Source of the DNA: Halosolutus gelatinilyticus
GTDB taxonomy: Archaea > Halobacteriota > Halobacteria > Halobacteriales > Natrialbaceae
DNA: 64,000 nt
Assembly (NCBI RefSeq): GCF_023028105.1
Contig: NZ_CP095491.1
Coordinates: 558,001-622,000, forward strand
Direction of reading: 5' to 3'
Made by a program: the position numbers and the translations under genes. Every line of letters starts with the position of its first letter. The stretch's first letter is position 1. Under the pieces are notes generated by a model. That model saw only the letters and a program-made list of their open reading frames with translations, searched no databases and was not told where the DNA came from. This document shows positions 51,823 through 60,311 of this stretch, piece after piece.

Positions 51823-53814
51823 ATGAGTAAAAAACAACAAAATGACTCGCTTGAGAAATTCGGGCTTGAGGCCACACTGGATGCAGTGCAAAAACGTCGG
51901 GAAGTGAGCCAGACACAAAGCCTTCACGAGAAGGACGAAGGGAACGACCACCTCGCGTCCATCTACGAAAGTCAAGAAGATCAATTTGAGACGGCCGTTC
52001 CCTTCATTAAGGAGGGCCTCAAGCGGGGCGAACGGTGTCTGTACGTCGCGGATGACAGCACGACAGAGGCGGTTCTAGATGCGTTTCGCGAGGGCGGCAT
52101 CGACGTAAAGACGGCTCGCGAATCCGGAGCCCTGTCGATCGTCACAAAATCTGATACGTACCTGCGCACGGGTGAATTCGACCAACAGGCGATGCTGGAT
52201 TTCTGGCAGGAGACGCTCGCCGAGGCGCGTGATGAGGAGGGTTACGAAGGTGTTCGAGCCGCCGCCGAGATGACATGGGCCCTCGATGAAGGAACAGGCC
52301 TTGATCGGCTCGTCCAGTATGAGGCGATGCTCAACACCATTTATCCCGGCGAGGACTACGTCGTGCTCTGTCAGTACAACCGCGAGCGCTTCCCGGAGGA
52401 AGTCATCTCAGACGTTATCCGAACGCATCCGCTGGTAGTCTACGGCGGCAGGGTGTGTCAGAATTTCTATTACCACCCGCCAGAAAAGTTCTTCGACACC
52501 GACAGCCCAGCTCTCGATATCGATCGGGCAGTGGAGGAACTCATCAGTCGCTCCCGAACGCGAGATGCCCTCCAAGAGAGGGAACAGCAACTTCAGTCGC
52601 GACTTCATCAACAGAAAATCGTCACTGAACTTGGACAACAAGCGCTCGAAGATGGCGATCTCGACCAGTTGATGCACGACGCCTCCGTGGCCGTCGCCGA
52701 AACGCTGGACAACGAGTACTGCAAGGTACTCGAATTGCTACCGAGTGGAGATGAAGTCTTCCTCAGGCAGGGTGTCGGCTGGCGAGACGGGCTCGCCGGC
52801 AATGCGACAGTCCCGACCGACCTGGATTCGCAAGCTGGCTACACGCTTCTCTCTGAAGAGCCGATCATCGTCGAGGACCTGCGCACCGAGGAGCGGTTTA
52901 GCGGGCCCGAGTTGCTCACCAGTCACGACGTCGTCAGCGGCATCAGCGTCATCATCGGGACCGTCGAGGAGCCCTGGGGCGTGCTCGGAACCCATACAAC
53001 CGATGAACGGGAGTTCACCGAATACGACGTTAATTTCGTCCAGAGTGTTGCCAACTTGCTCGCCGCAGCGATCGAACGCCACGAGTATCAGAATGAACTC
53101 GAGCAAACAGTCTCGCAACTCGAAGAGTCGAACAAACGCCTCGAACAGTTTGCATACGCCGCATCCCACGATCTGCAAGAGCCGCTGCGGATGGTATCCA
53201 GTTACAACGAATTGATTGAAGCCCGCTATGGGGACGAACTGGATGAGGACGCCAAGGAGTATTTAGAGTTCGCTATCAACGGTGCGGATCGAATGCGCGA
53301 GATGATCGATGCCCTGCTTGAGTACTCGCGCATTGATACAAATGGGGGCGAATTTGCGCTGACCGACTGTAACGCAGTACTGGAGAGTGTCCACGACGAC
53401 TTGCAGTTCAAAATCGACGAAAAAGACGCCGAGACCACCGTCGATTCGCTTCCGACCGTGTATGCAGACAAGAGTCAACTGACCCAAGTATTCCAAAATC
53501 TGCTGAGCAACGCGATCAAGTATAGCGGCGACGATCCCCCGAAAATCTCCGTCGATGTCGAGCAACGCAATCACGAGTGGGTGTTCGCCGTCAGCGATAA
53601 TGGGATTGGAATCGACCCTGAGAAAACAGACCAGATATTCGATGTTTTCCAGCGACTCCACAGCCGCGACGAACATGAGGGAACTGGAATCGGCCTCGCG
53701 CTCTGTCAACGCATTATTGAGCGCCACAACGGACGGATTTGGGTAGAATCTGAGCCGAGTGAGGGATCGACATTCTTCTTTACGCTACCTATTAAAAATA
53801 CGGCAAATGACTGA
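51823..53814 (+). CDS. Sensor histidine kinase with MEDS and GAF domains
   Basis: A 663-residue cytoplasmic kinase. An N-terminal MEDS-like domain runs to about residue 230 (FIKEGLKRGERCLYVADDST, VLCQYNRERFPEEV). A GAF domain follows (about 260-420), then HisKA with the phosphorylated histidine in YAASHDLQEPLRMVSSYNEL and HATPase with N box QNLLSNAIKYSG, G1 DNGIGIDPEK and G2 GTGIGLALCQRI. Base composition is lower in GC than the flanks, with codons such as AAT, ATT and GAT common, which suggests recent transfer. ATG 51823 is used. It overlaps the response regulator by eight bases. Confidence 0.93.
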   Translation: MSKKQQNDSLEKFGLEATLDAVQKRREVSQTQSLHEKDEGNDHLASIYESQEDQFETAVPFIKEGLKRGERCLYVADDSTTEAVLDAFREGGIDVKTARESGALSIVTKSDTYLRTGEFDQQAMLDFWQETLAEARDEEGYEGVRAAAEMTWALDEGTGLDRLVQYEAMLNTIYPGEDYVVLCQYNRERFPEEVISDVIRTHPLVVYGGRVCQNFYYHPPEKFFDTDSPALDIDRAVEELISRSRTRDALQEREQQLQSRLHQQKIVTELGQQALEDGDLDQLMHDASVAVAETLDNEYCKVLELLPSGDEVFLRQGVGWRDGLAGNATVPTDLDSQAGYTLLSEEPIIVEDLRTEERFSGPELLTSHDVVSGISVIIGTVEEPWGVLGTHTTDEREFTEYDVNFVQSVANLLAAAIERHEYQNELEQTVSQLEESNKRLEQFAYAASHDLQEPLRMVSSYNELIEARYGDELDEDAKEYLEFAINGADRMREMIDALLEYSRIDTNGGEFALTDCNAVLESVHDDLQFKIDEKDAETTVDSLPTVYADKSQLTQVFQNLLSNAIKYSGDDPPKISVDVEQRNHEWVFAVSDNGIGIDPEKTDQIFDVFQRLHSRDEHEGTGIGLALCQRIIERHNGRIWVESEPSEGSTFFFTLPIKNTAND

Positions 53815-54265
53815 GGCCGACGTCAACCTTCCGGATAGCGCTGATGTACTTCTCGTTGAGGATAATCCTGGCGATGTCCGCCTCATGAAAGAGGGATTCG
53901 ACGCCAGCCCGTTCGATCTCACCGTCCACACTATTAATAACGGAGATGATGCCCTTGATTTTATCTTTCAGCGCGGCGACTATGTCGCCGCACCTCAACC
54001 GGATCTCGTGATCCTCGATCTCAACTTACCACGCACGAATGGCGACGTCGTTCTGGCCGAACTCAAGCGTGATCCTGATCGCTGCCGCATTCCCGTCATC
54101 GTATTCACGAGTTCACAGGCGGAAGACGACGTACTCACATCATATGACCATCACGCGAATGCCTGTGTCACGAAACCCGACCATGCGACAGAGTTCATCG
54201 AGACGATCGGCAGGGTTGTCGAATTGTGGTTCGCTCTCGTTCGGCTACCAGCCGACGAGGAGTGA
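53807..54265 (+). CDS. Response regulator, single receiver domain (Rcp1-like)
   Basis: A 152-residue receiver with the acidic pocket in DVLLVEDNPGDVRLMKEGF, the phosphoryl-acceptor aspartate in LVILDLNLPRTNGD, the Thr/Ser in IVFTSSQAEDDV and the lysine in CVTKPDHATEF. There is no output domain. Its ATG lies eight bases inside the kinase stop, so both are co-translated. The pair probably acts through another effector. Confidence 0.92.
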   Translation: MTEADVNLPDSADVLLVEDNPGDVRLMKEGFDASPFDLTVHTINNGDDALDFIFQRGDYVAAPQPDLVILDLNLPRTNGDVVLAELKRDPDRCRIPVIVFTSSQAEDDVLTSYDHHANACVTKPDHATEFIETIGRVVELWFALVRLPADEE

Positions 54266-54424
54266 GCATACTGTACACGCCGATCACGTTATCCGGAGGA
54301 ACCTCAGAAATCTCGGTGGTAGGTTAGCATCTGCACATAACGAAGCGCACCTCATAACATAGTTTTGACTTGGTTCTGGTTACCCACTCCCAGGAGTCAC
54401 ACGTCGCGAAAGCCGTTTTCACGA

Positions 54425-54460
54425 ATATGAACACGAACCGAGTACCTGCCGTGTTCATAT
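54425..54460. promoter_or_regulatory. Eleven-base inverted repeat
   Basis: ATATGAACACG and CGTGTTCATAT, with a 14-base spacer, are a perfect inverted repeat. It lies between the response regulator gene and the DUF7692 gene, 60-90 bases before an A/T box (CTTATTTATAAA, about 54522). It could be an operator for the following gene. Confidence 0.4.
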
Positions 54461-54588
54461 CGAGCCGATCGTCGTCACGATCGCCCCAGTCACCGTACCG
54501 ATCGTGTCGGTCTTCGACACCTTATTTATAAACGAACCCCGTTCGAATGAACCGAAAAAACTAGAAATAGCCGGTCGTGTTCACGGCC

Positions 54589-54879
54589 ATGGCTCGCAAC
54601 GAGACGCCCGGATCGGTCCGAGTTCGCACTGACGACGGGAACGAATGGCGATATGACGCGATCGAGAAAGCCGCGAGATTCTACGATTGTAACCGATCGA
54701 ACGCGATCGCCTTCGCATGCAATGACGTCGATACGCTCGTAACCGCGGCTCGGCGTGTTTTGGAGCGCGACGATCTGACGCTCAAGCAGCGCCGGGAGAT
54801 CGCCGAGACACTGAGCACGAAAGCTGTCAGTTTTGACGTTGAGACTGAGGTAGCCGTTCAGACGAAAGGAGAGATGTGA
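54589..54879 (+). CDS. DUF7692-like protein
   Basis: A 96-residue protein with the layout of the haloarchaeal DUF7692 family: SVRVRTDDGNEWRYDAIEKA at the start, a helix-rich middle (DVDTLVTAARRVLERDD) and the conserved DLTLKQRREIAETLSTKAVS followed by a short beta C-terminus. Function unknown; it is common in plasmids and element regions. A decayed relative with a stop in place of the glutamine (DLTLQ-stop-RREIVETL) lies at 59893-59979. Confidence 0.68.
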   Translation: MARNETPGSVRVRTDDGNEWRYDAIEKAARFYDCNRSNAIAFACNDVDTLVTAARRVLERDDLTLKQRREIAETLSTKAVSFDVETEVAVQTKGEM

Positions 54880-54941
54880 CTGGCGGGAAAATCTCTGTGC
54901 GGCTTTGCTCTGCCGATCCCTTCGAAATTGATAGATGGGCG

Positions 54942-54970
54942 CTGCTGAATAGAGAGCTTCTATCCAGCAG
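54942..54970. repeat. Hairpin containing a motif shared with two other sites
   Basis: CTGCTG-A-ATAGA pairs with TCTAT-C-CAGCAG around GAGCT. The central AGAGCTTCTATCC recurs at 48711-48723 (56 bases after the tRNA), and AGAGCTTCTA at 59007-59016. It looks like an insertion-sequence or MITE terminus. I see no transposase next to it. Confidence 0.4.
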
Positions 54971-55296
54971 AGCATTACAAACAGGGCAGTATACTGTTGG
55001 ACGTGACTGATTGTAGGTGAGCTGCTGAGGCGATCCAGAACTTTCTCATTCCGTCTTTCGACCGGCAGTATCTCACCACCAAACGAACTGAATACGGGAG
55101 TCGTTCGTCCACGTGCAGCCAGTGATTGATTTCACCCTCTGGAATTCGATCAGGGGTGGACGATTTTCACTAGATTACTACATTACTACCCCCCACGTCG
55201 TATTATCTATGGCTCACAAGTATGGGAAACCAGAACCCGAAACCAGCAAGAAGCGATCAGAGGACGCCACGGGACACGATAACTAAAGAAAACATA

Positions 55297-55947
55297 ATGA
55301 TGGATGAAAACACACGATTCGACGGCGTATCTCGCAGAAACCTGCTGAAAGCCAGTGCTGTCGGAATAAGCACAGCAGGGTTGGCAGGCTGTACGGTCAC
55401 GGACGCCTCGCAGGACGCTCCCGCCCCCGCTCCAGAACTGGATCTCGAAACATTGGAGGCTGACACGGAGTTCGGAACCCTCCAGGCGGCGCGTGCAGAG
55501 ACTTCGTATGTCGGCCCGGTCGACAACGGCCAGGCAATTGGCATCGCCTTCCTCGACGAAGTTGGTGCCGGAAATAACCAGGATCGCGACGATGAGATCG
55601 TCGTTCATCTGTACGATCGCGAGGACCTCGCGATCATGCTCGGCGAGGTCGATGCTGCGGGTGCAGCGACGCTCGAAAGCGAGGAGATCAGCGACTTCGA
55701 TGCCACCGTCGAGCTCGCCATGGAGACTGACGTCGTGTCCGGGACGGTGGCCGTCCACGGAGAATCGTCCACCCCATTCACGGCTGACGCCGCGACCGGT
55801 GTCGGCGGCGTCTATTGGGCGCACGGAACTGACGAGGAGCCCGACGTCAGCACTGATTGGGTCGTCCTCCCCGACGGCCGCCAATGGGGCTGTCTTTGTT
55901 TTCCGCCATACGCCAGTCCCTGCTGTGCGATGCAGCGGGTGGCCTGA
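55297..55947 (+). CDS. Tat-exported lipoprotein of unknown function
   Basis: A 216-residue protein with the signal VSRRNLLKASAVGISTAGLA ending in lipobox LAGC. The mature part is acidic and rich in alternating beta segments (IGIAFLDEVGAGNNQDRDDE, VVHLYDREDLAIMLGEV), and its C-terminal end holds four cysteines (WGCLCFPPYASPCCAMQRVA). Metal or disulfide chemistry is possible. ATG 55297 is preferred because an A/T box near 55200 would start the message after the upstream ATG 55222. Confidence 0.72.
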   Translation: MMDENTRFDGVSRRNLLKASAVGISTAGLAGCTVTDASQDAPAPAPELDLETLEADTEFGTLQAARAETSYVGPVDNGQAIGIAFLDEVGAGNNQDRDDEIVVHLYDREDLAIMLGEVDAAGAATLESEEISDFDATVELAMETDVVSGTVAVHGESSTPFTADAATGVGGVYWAHGTDEEPDVSTDWVVLPDGRQWGCLCFPPYASPCCAMQRVA

Positions 55948-56110
55948 TGGTTTCGGTACGGGGTGGCGGCTCTTCGGATCCGAAGGGGTCGTAGCAGGGT
56001 GATCGTAGGGAGCGTATTTCTTTCAGACATTCCCCACTGAACCAACGCTCAGTATGCGTGTCTATCGAACGGCCACCTTGACGAAAATATTGTTCGAGAG
56101 CGACTGCCGT

Positions 56111-56380
56111 TCAGGTGGACACGGGGCCACGCGTCCAGCCAGGGTCGTGGCCGGTGCGGTCTATGAGATCGGACCGACACGCCGGACAGTAGTCAGGGGT
56201 GACGGATTCACTTCGGGGAACGTACACCGCGCCGCCACACTTCACGCACGCATCCGCGACGATGGTCGCGCAGTCCGCACAGACGCTGAAATCGTCAGCC
56301 GTGAGTTCGCGCAGGGGTTCAAGCTGTTTATCGAGGAGATACTCGTCGATAGCCGACTGGCAGTTCTGGCACGGTTTCAT
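56111..56380 (-). CDS. Zinc-ribbon protein (DUF7571-like)
   Basis: An 89-residue protein with three CxxC pairs: KPCQNCQSAID, VCADCATIVADACVKCGGAV and YCPACRSDLIDRTG. This resembles the haloarchaeal DUF7571 zinc-ribbon family. Role unknown. The start at 56380 leaves the family length. Confidence 0.68.
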   Translation of the reverse strand: MKPCQNCQSAIDEYLLDKQLEPLRELTADDFSVCADCATIVADACVKCGGAVYVPRSESVTPDYCPACRSDLIDRTGHDPGWTRGPVST

Positions 56381-56561
56381 GGCGATGCATGTTATACCTC
56401 TTGACCGCACGGTAAATACCTGCCTCCGAAACCGAACTGACTGCCGAAATCCGAACGAACTGTACGCGCGACCAACCGTTCCGCGTGTGTATTAAAACAA
56501 GAGCCGTGGTACCGCGACGCTCGGAAGTGTTATCAGTCACCGGAGACAACATTTGGTTGTA

Positions 56562-56768
56562 ATGGCAAACGGAAAAGTTGATTTCTTCAACGATACTGGC
56601 GGCTACGGTTTCATTTCGACTGACGACGGCGATCTCGACGACGACGAAGACGTTTTCTTCCACATGGAGGATGTCGGCGGAGAAGACCTGACGGAAGGTA
56701 CTGAGGTCGAGTTCGACATCGAGTCCTCACCGAAGGGACCTCGCGCGGCGAACGTCGTCCGGCAGTAA
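56562..56768 (+). CDS. cspA: Cold-shock protein
   Basis: A 68-residue nucleic-acid-binding OB-fold protein: ANGKVDFFNDTGGYGFISTD (RNP1-like KVDFFNDTGGYGFI) and DVFFHMEDVGGEDLTEGTEV (RNP2-like VFFHM). It is an acidic haloarchaeal CspA homologue, an RNA chaperone. The start at ATG 56562 drops a three-residue extension. Other haloarchaea carry it as a stand-alone gene. Confidence 0.93.
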   Translation: MANGKVDFFNDTGGYGFISTDDGDLDDDEDVFFHMEDVGGEDLTEGTEVEFDIESSPKGPRAANVVRQ

Positions 56769-57016
56769 TACCGAGACGCACCCGTCGCTCACAGCGACAA
56801 ACAATACTCTCGTTTTTTCAGACGGTTACACGGTCCACCTGAGGCTATCTATACACTCCAGAAACACCGACATCGAGAACGTTGTGTGACCGATACGCGC
56901 TCTGTATTCAACACGGCTGCGGAAAGCTACTAGAAATTATGAAAATTCAATAGAGGATCAGAAAACGTCTGCAATCGCGAGCTTCGCCTGCTTGGTGTGC
57001 GGTGATCGCCGCCGTG

Positions 57017-57255
57017 CTACCGGAGCACGGGCAGGCTCGAAGCTGCGATCGCTTTCGTCCGAAGAATCTGCGTACCGGTGCCTCGCCGTCGATAGACCGC
57101 GAAGCCGTACCAGCCGCCCGCTCGAACGATTTTTGAATGGGAGCGCTTGTACACCTTGAAGTCGCCCAGATTTCCGTCCGCGTGCCGATGGGCTGTCGCT
57201 TTGAACTCCCCATGGGGTGCCGTCCTTCTCTCCGTCGTACCAGCTCGTTCTATCC
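57017..57255 (-). pseudogene. C-terminal fragment of an element protein
   Basis: On the - strand the frame reads ERRTAPHGEFKATAHRHADG, NLGDFKVYKRSHSKIVRAGG and WYGFAVYRRRGTGTQILRTK to the stop at 57017. It is well organised and basic and has no reading-frame damage. Upstream of about 57255 the same frame is merely the antisense of the integrase remnant, so the N-terminus is missing. The end (AASSLPVLR) is similar to the middle of a frame at 60308-60667 (VASSLPALR). Confidence 0.45.
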
Positions 57256-57261
57256 GGCGGC

Positions 57262-57500
57262 CGTCCTCGTCAACGAGATCGTCGAGTATCTCGAACGATA
57301 CGAGTACGCGAGTCGCCGGCACATCATCGTACTCATGCTCTGGCACACCGGATGCCGCGTCGGTGAACTCCGTGGGCTTGACCTCGGAGATCTCGACCTG
57401 GAGGGCGATCGCCCCGGCGCCGACGGGCCAGCGGTCCACTTCGTCCACAGACCTGAGACGGGGACACCTCTGAAGAATGAACGCGATTCACCAAGACGAC
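57262..57500 (+). pseudogene. Tyrosine recombinase (integrase) fragment
   Basis: About 75 residues match the catalytic-domain start of haloarchaeal integrases: VNEIVEYLERYEYASRRHII, VLMLWHTGCRVGELRGLDLG (with the first catalytic arginine) and VHRPETGTPLKNERD. The N-terminal core-binding domain and the His-x-x-Arg/Tyr end are missing. The frame continues over the att-like repeat at 57535-57549 into unrelated sequence, so the gene was truncated at the element edge. Confidence 0.72.
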
Positions 57501-57534
57501 CGACGAGAGGTATCGAGCGGACAGTACCCCTATA

Positions 57535-57549
57535 CGGGGAGGGCGGACT
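57535..57549 (+). repeat. Putative attR: 15-base copy of the tRNA-Tyr 3' end
   Basis: CGGGGAGGGCGGACT is identical to 48643-48657, which covers the T-stem 3' arm, the acceptor 3' arm, the discriminator and two flanking bases. It lies 35-60 bases after the integrase remnant. A copy of the tRNA 3' end next to an integrase is the expected mark of tRNA-targeted integration. Confidence 0.6.
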
Positions 57550-57719
57550 TCCCTTCCTTTCGAACTGTGGTAGTACCCGAAAGCCGCGTATTCGGGCGTA
57601 TCCGTACCTCTATCGTCCAAATGTATATCGGGAACCCTCCCCAAAAATCGTGAGCGGAACTCGCGTCTAATCGGGGGTCGACGCCGCCCTTCGAATTTTG
57701 TTGTTGGAGGTGACGCCTG

Positions 57720-58005
57720 ATGCAGCGCTGGGACGGTTCCGATCGCGATCCTCAGCGCTGTCTCGAGTGCAGATCGCACATCACTCCCGAATTCTGACGC
57801 GGGTACGCGGCGAAAAGATCGAGTACACCGGTGTCGCGACTGTGACACGTATACGCGTCTAAGCGACGGTAGTGCCGCTGGAAAGGACGTTCCGATAGCT
57901 GACCCTCTTGAGGACCCCGCTCGGTTTAACGAGTGCTACGAGGATCTTCCGTCTCACGTCAAAGCGGTCGTCAAGGTAATTCTGGTGGGGTCGCGACGGT
58001 GGTGA
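57720..58005 (+). pseudogene. Decayed DUF7563-like gene
   Basis: From ATG 57720 the sequence reads QRCLECRSHITPEF then a stop, while another frame supplies RCRDCDTYTRLSDGSAAGKD and the tail ECYEDLPSHVKAVVKVILVG to TGA 58003-58005. The pieces match the zinc protein at 48815-49066 (CEHCG...HRCGECDSYRRLSRGSAAGKDV) but contain at least one stop and frame changes. It lies 171 bases beyond the att-like repeat. Confidence 0.6.
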
Positions 58006-58037
58006 GAAGCGGTGAGTGACCACTGTGCGAGCGGTAC

Positions 58038-58223
58038 TTACAGGTCGGCTCTCTGGTCAAGGCCGAACAACCAGAAGGCCTCGTTACCGATCACGTATAG
58101 AGTGATCAGCGCGCTGAAGTGTAATAGTGGAAAGGGTTCAGACGCTATCACCGCGAATAGGGAAAACTGTACTGCGAAAACCATCAGCAGCAGATTTCGT
58201 AATCGACGGGATTCCGTGTTCAT
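58038..58223 (-). CDS. Small membrane protein
   Basis: A 61-residue protein with two hydrophobic stretches, NLLLMVFAVQFSLFAVIASE and FSALITLYVIGNEAFWLFGL, and a basic N-terminus (MNTESRRLR). An A/T-rich promoter-like run (AATATGTATTACTG on the - strand) precedes the start by about 30 bases. Function unknown. Confidence 0.5.
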   Translation of the reverse strand: MNTESRRLRNLLLMVFAVQFSLFAVIASEPFPLLHFSALITLYVIGNEAFWLFGLDQRADL

Positions 58224-58301
58224 ATTTACTATCGAACAGTATCTCAGTAATACATATTCTGATTCTCGTCGCGATCGTCGGTCAATACACGCGGATACCG
58301 A

Positions 58302-58705
58302 TCAGTCGATCTCACATTCTGAGAACTCTACGCGAAATAACGGGGATGAGCAGCGGTGAGTCTCGAACAGTTCGTCGCGCGCCGAGTCACTTCGAGAGGT
58401 GACAAGAAACCAGGTCCGGGAAATCGCCTGTTCGGTCTGCTCGACGAAGTTCGAGCACACGGAAGGCATTGAGAGGTCCCGGTTCGTCGGCTCACTGAGG
58501 CCGACCGCGATCGATCCTCGAAGACCGCGGCCGTGACTACGTTCGGTCGCAGGGCTATCAGTGCCGAAGCGACGAAGTCGTGTTGTCCTGTGCGACTCCG
58601 GGCCCGGAGCGGCCTTTTCTGATCTTCGTCGCGGGCGTACGCGCACGCGCCCTCGAGAATCCGTTCAACCGTCGTACTAATCCGGTCGCAGCGTTCTGTG
58701 GACAT
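58302..58705 (-). pseudogene. Frame-disrupted hypothetical gene
   Basis: On the - strand, from ATG 58705, the frame reads STERCDRISTTVERILEGAC and HDFVASALIALRPNVVTAAV in protein-like fashion. It then turns into a shadow, while a second frame gives VCSNFVEQTEQAISRTWFLV and ends FRVEFSECEID. A single shift near 58500 would join them. The end is shared with a short stretch at 59603-59615 (ATTCTGAGAACTC on the + strand). Confidence 0.35.
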
Positions 58706-58747
58706 CGTTACGTAACGATCGGTGTCCTTTGAGACAAATCGGATCAA

Positions 58748-59306
58748 GTGAATGCTAGATCCTATATAAGAAAGAAACGGGCGAACAGAGTCCTAAATCT
58801 ACAGGCGCTTACGGAGCACACTCTGGGTGAAATACGCTAAGATTGTGTTTATTCACCCCGCTTGATTGGTACAATCGCACTCCCTTTATCTCCTGCCCAC
58901 ACGCATCACAGACCATTATCGTGTTTACGCGTTCGACTTATAAATCGGTATTGTGACTACTGGAATGATAACAGAGAGCGCGCGAACTAAGCGCTCTGTA
59001 CTTAGCAGAGCTTCTAAAAGCGACAATCAATCTCGAATTTCAACGAGATCAGTAGGATAGTTCCAGATCGATGTTTCGAGTCGGTTCTCACCGCCGTCAA
59101 GGCGATCAACCGGGAGATGAACGTTTTTGATCTCACCACGGCCGTCCACCAGACCGTCTCACAGAAGGTCGTCTTTCGGCAGCGGTTACTACGATGGAAC
59201 CATTCTATCGCTGGCTAGTATCCTTCGCCCCAATATCGTCACTGCGCCCGCCTCAACATCGGTCCCGGCGCGTTTTCGGCGACGATCGCTCCGCGAGCGG
59301 TGCCGC
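58748..59306. other. A/T-rich stretch without a supported gene
   Basis: I see no gene here. There is a GTGTTTATTC run (58847) like the arm of the palindrome at 19568-19589, and an AGAGCTTCTA copy at 59007-59016. The sequence looks like decayed element DNA. Confidence 0.4.
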
Positions 59307-59501
59307 TCATTCCCCGGTCAGGCCGCCAGGGGAGGATTCGTCGTCGAGATCATTGATTAACAGGAACTCGGTCGACCCGCAGTCGCAGCTGTCGCTTCCG
59401 ATCGGCTGGATGTCACCGGTAGGCCACTGGCGAGCCGCATAGACAGATCCACATTCGGCACACTTAGCTAGTTCTCTGTTCACGTCATCCCTATTTGCCA
59501 T
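59307..59501 (-). CDS. Small zinc-finger protein
   Basis: A 64-residue protein with CAECGSVYAARQWPTGD and SDSCDCGSTEFLLIND: four cysteines in a CxxC and CxC arrangement that could hold one zinc. The N-terminus starts MANRDDVNRELAKC. It is of the kind of short zinc protein common in haloarchaea. Function unknown. Confidence 0.55.
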   Translation of the reverse strand: MANRDDVNRELAKCAECGSVYAARQWPTGDIQPIGSDSCDCGSTEFLLINDLDDESSPGGLTGE

Positions 59502-59639
59502 GCCTCAGCGCCGTAGACGCGCTACGTCTCGAATTAAGGTTTCTATCGGGAAAACTGTCGACCGGCGCTCACGTTGGCCGGGAACCGGGCGCTCGAGTTC
59601 AGATTCTGAGAACTCCACGAGAAGCGAAGGGGTGGCCGG

Positions 59640-59780
59640 CGGGCCGCCTCGTCGAATCCGACGAGCGGAACGCTGCGGCGATCGCACCGGCTTTCGTGGC
59701 AGTGCACCGGCTTTCGTCGTAGAGTGGTCGTACGCGCGTCACGCGGGCCGCTACGAGTTCGTGGACGGCATCCCGCAAGC
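59640..59780 (+). pseudogene. Relic of the short zinc-finger and nuclease-like genes
   Basis: The DNA aligns with 49568-49760: CGCCTCGTCGAATCCGACGA, GTACGCGCG before the nuclease-like start, GCTACGAGTTC around its N-terminus and GCGGTCGTCCAGACC near its first helix. The ATG of the nuclease-like gene is ACG here, and there are several frame changes. Confidence 0.6.
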
Positions 59781-59892
59781 GTCCGAACGCCGGCACCGGC
59801 GAGATCCTGGCCGCGGTCGTCCAGACCGCCGCCGAACTCGAGGGTGACGACGGACATCCGAATCTGTGGCTGCGGGCCGTCGCGTCCCGAAG

Positions 59893-59979
59893 CGCGGCGA
59901 CCTGACGCTTCAGTAACGCAGGGAGATCGTCGAGACGCTGCACACGCGAGCGGTCGCGTTCGCCGTCGGATCGGCGGTA
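59893..59979 (+). pseudogene. Relic of a DUF7692-like gene
   Basis: The frame reads RGDLTLQ, TAA, then RREIVETLHTRAVAFAV. It matches ERDDLTLKQRREIAETLSTK in the intact gene at 54589-54879, with the CAG glutamine codon changed to TAA. The N-terminal half is missing, apparently deleted up to the nuclease-like relic. Confidence 0.6.
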
Positions 59980-60053
59980 ATTGCTCGGACGAACGAAGAG
60001 GCGCGTTCGATACGCTCGAGACGGCAACTCGAGGGTTCGACCCGCGATCGGGT

Positions 60054-60311
60054 TCAAACTAGCAACAGGGCTGCCACCACCGCCAGGACGAGAATACAAG
60101 CCACGACGGCGATCGTTTTCGTGCGACTGCGGGAGTTACTCTCAGTCGGTTGGTGTTCGCGCCGCAACTCCGGCCCGAGCGTGTTCGCTGCAGCGACGTT
60201 CGGACAATCGTGTTTCTCGGGGAGTTTGTGGCTCGTACAGTGTTTCCGACCGCAGTAGTTACAGGTGTAGGGCATGTCCGTCTCGTCTCCGCAAACGCTG
60301 CATTCGGTCAT
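60054..60311 (-). CDS. AN1-type zinc-finger membrane protein
   Basis: An 85-residue protein. The N-terminal zinc finger is ECSVCGDETDMPYTCNYCGR continuing KHCTSHKLPEKHDC, the Cys/His pattern of AN1 domains, and a C-terminal membrane helix is TIAVVACILVLAVVAALLLV. In haloarchaea such finger-plus-helix proteins are common and of unknown role. Its ATG overlaps the stop of the following upstream frame (ATGA). Confidence 0.8.
   Translation of the reverse strand: MTECSVCGDETDMPYTCNYCGRKHCTSHKLPEKHDCPNVAAANTLGPELRREHQPTESNSRSRTKTIAVVACILVLAVVAALLLV

Larger units (their letters stand above)
48656..57549. mobile_element. Integrated genetic element at tRNA-Tyr (element 1)
   Basis: The interval is bounded by tRNA-Tyr and by a 15-base copy of its 3' end (CGGGGAGGGCGGACT, 57535-57549). 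An integrase remnant lies at the far side. Most genes within are short, accessory and zinc-binding or regulatory, and several are damaged. Base composition varies, and the histidine kinase part is clearly less GC-rich. I infer an 8.9-kb integrated plasmid- or virus-like element that has begun to decay; no replication or structural genes remain that I can recognise. Confidence 0.6.

Noticed and set aside
57137-57670. A full integrase gene
   Set aside because: Only the start of the catalytic domain is recognisable. The His-x-x-Arg and Tyr motifs are missing.
58012-58402. Two + strand frames across 58012-58402
   Set aside because: They are the antisense of a small membrane protein on the - strand with its own promoter-like box, and they lack conserved features.
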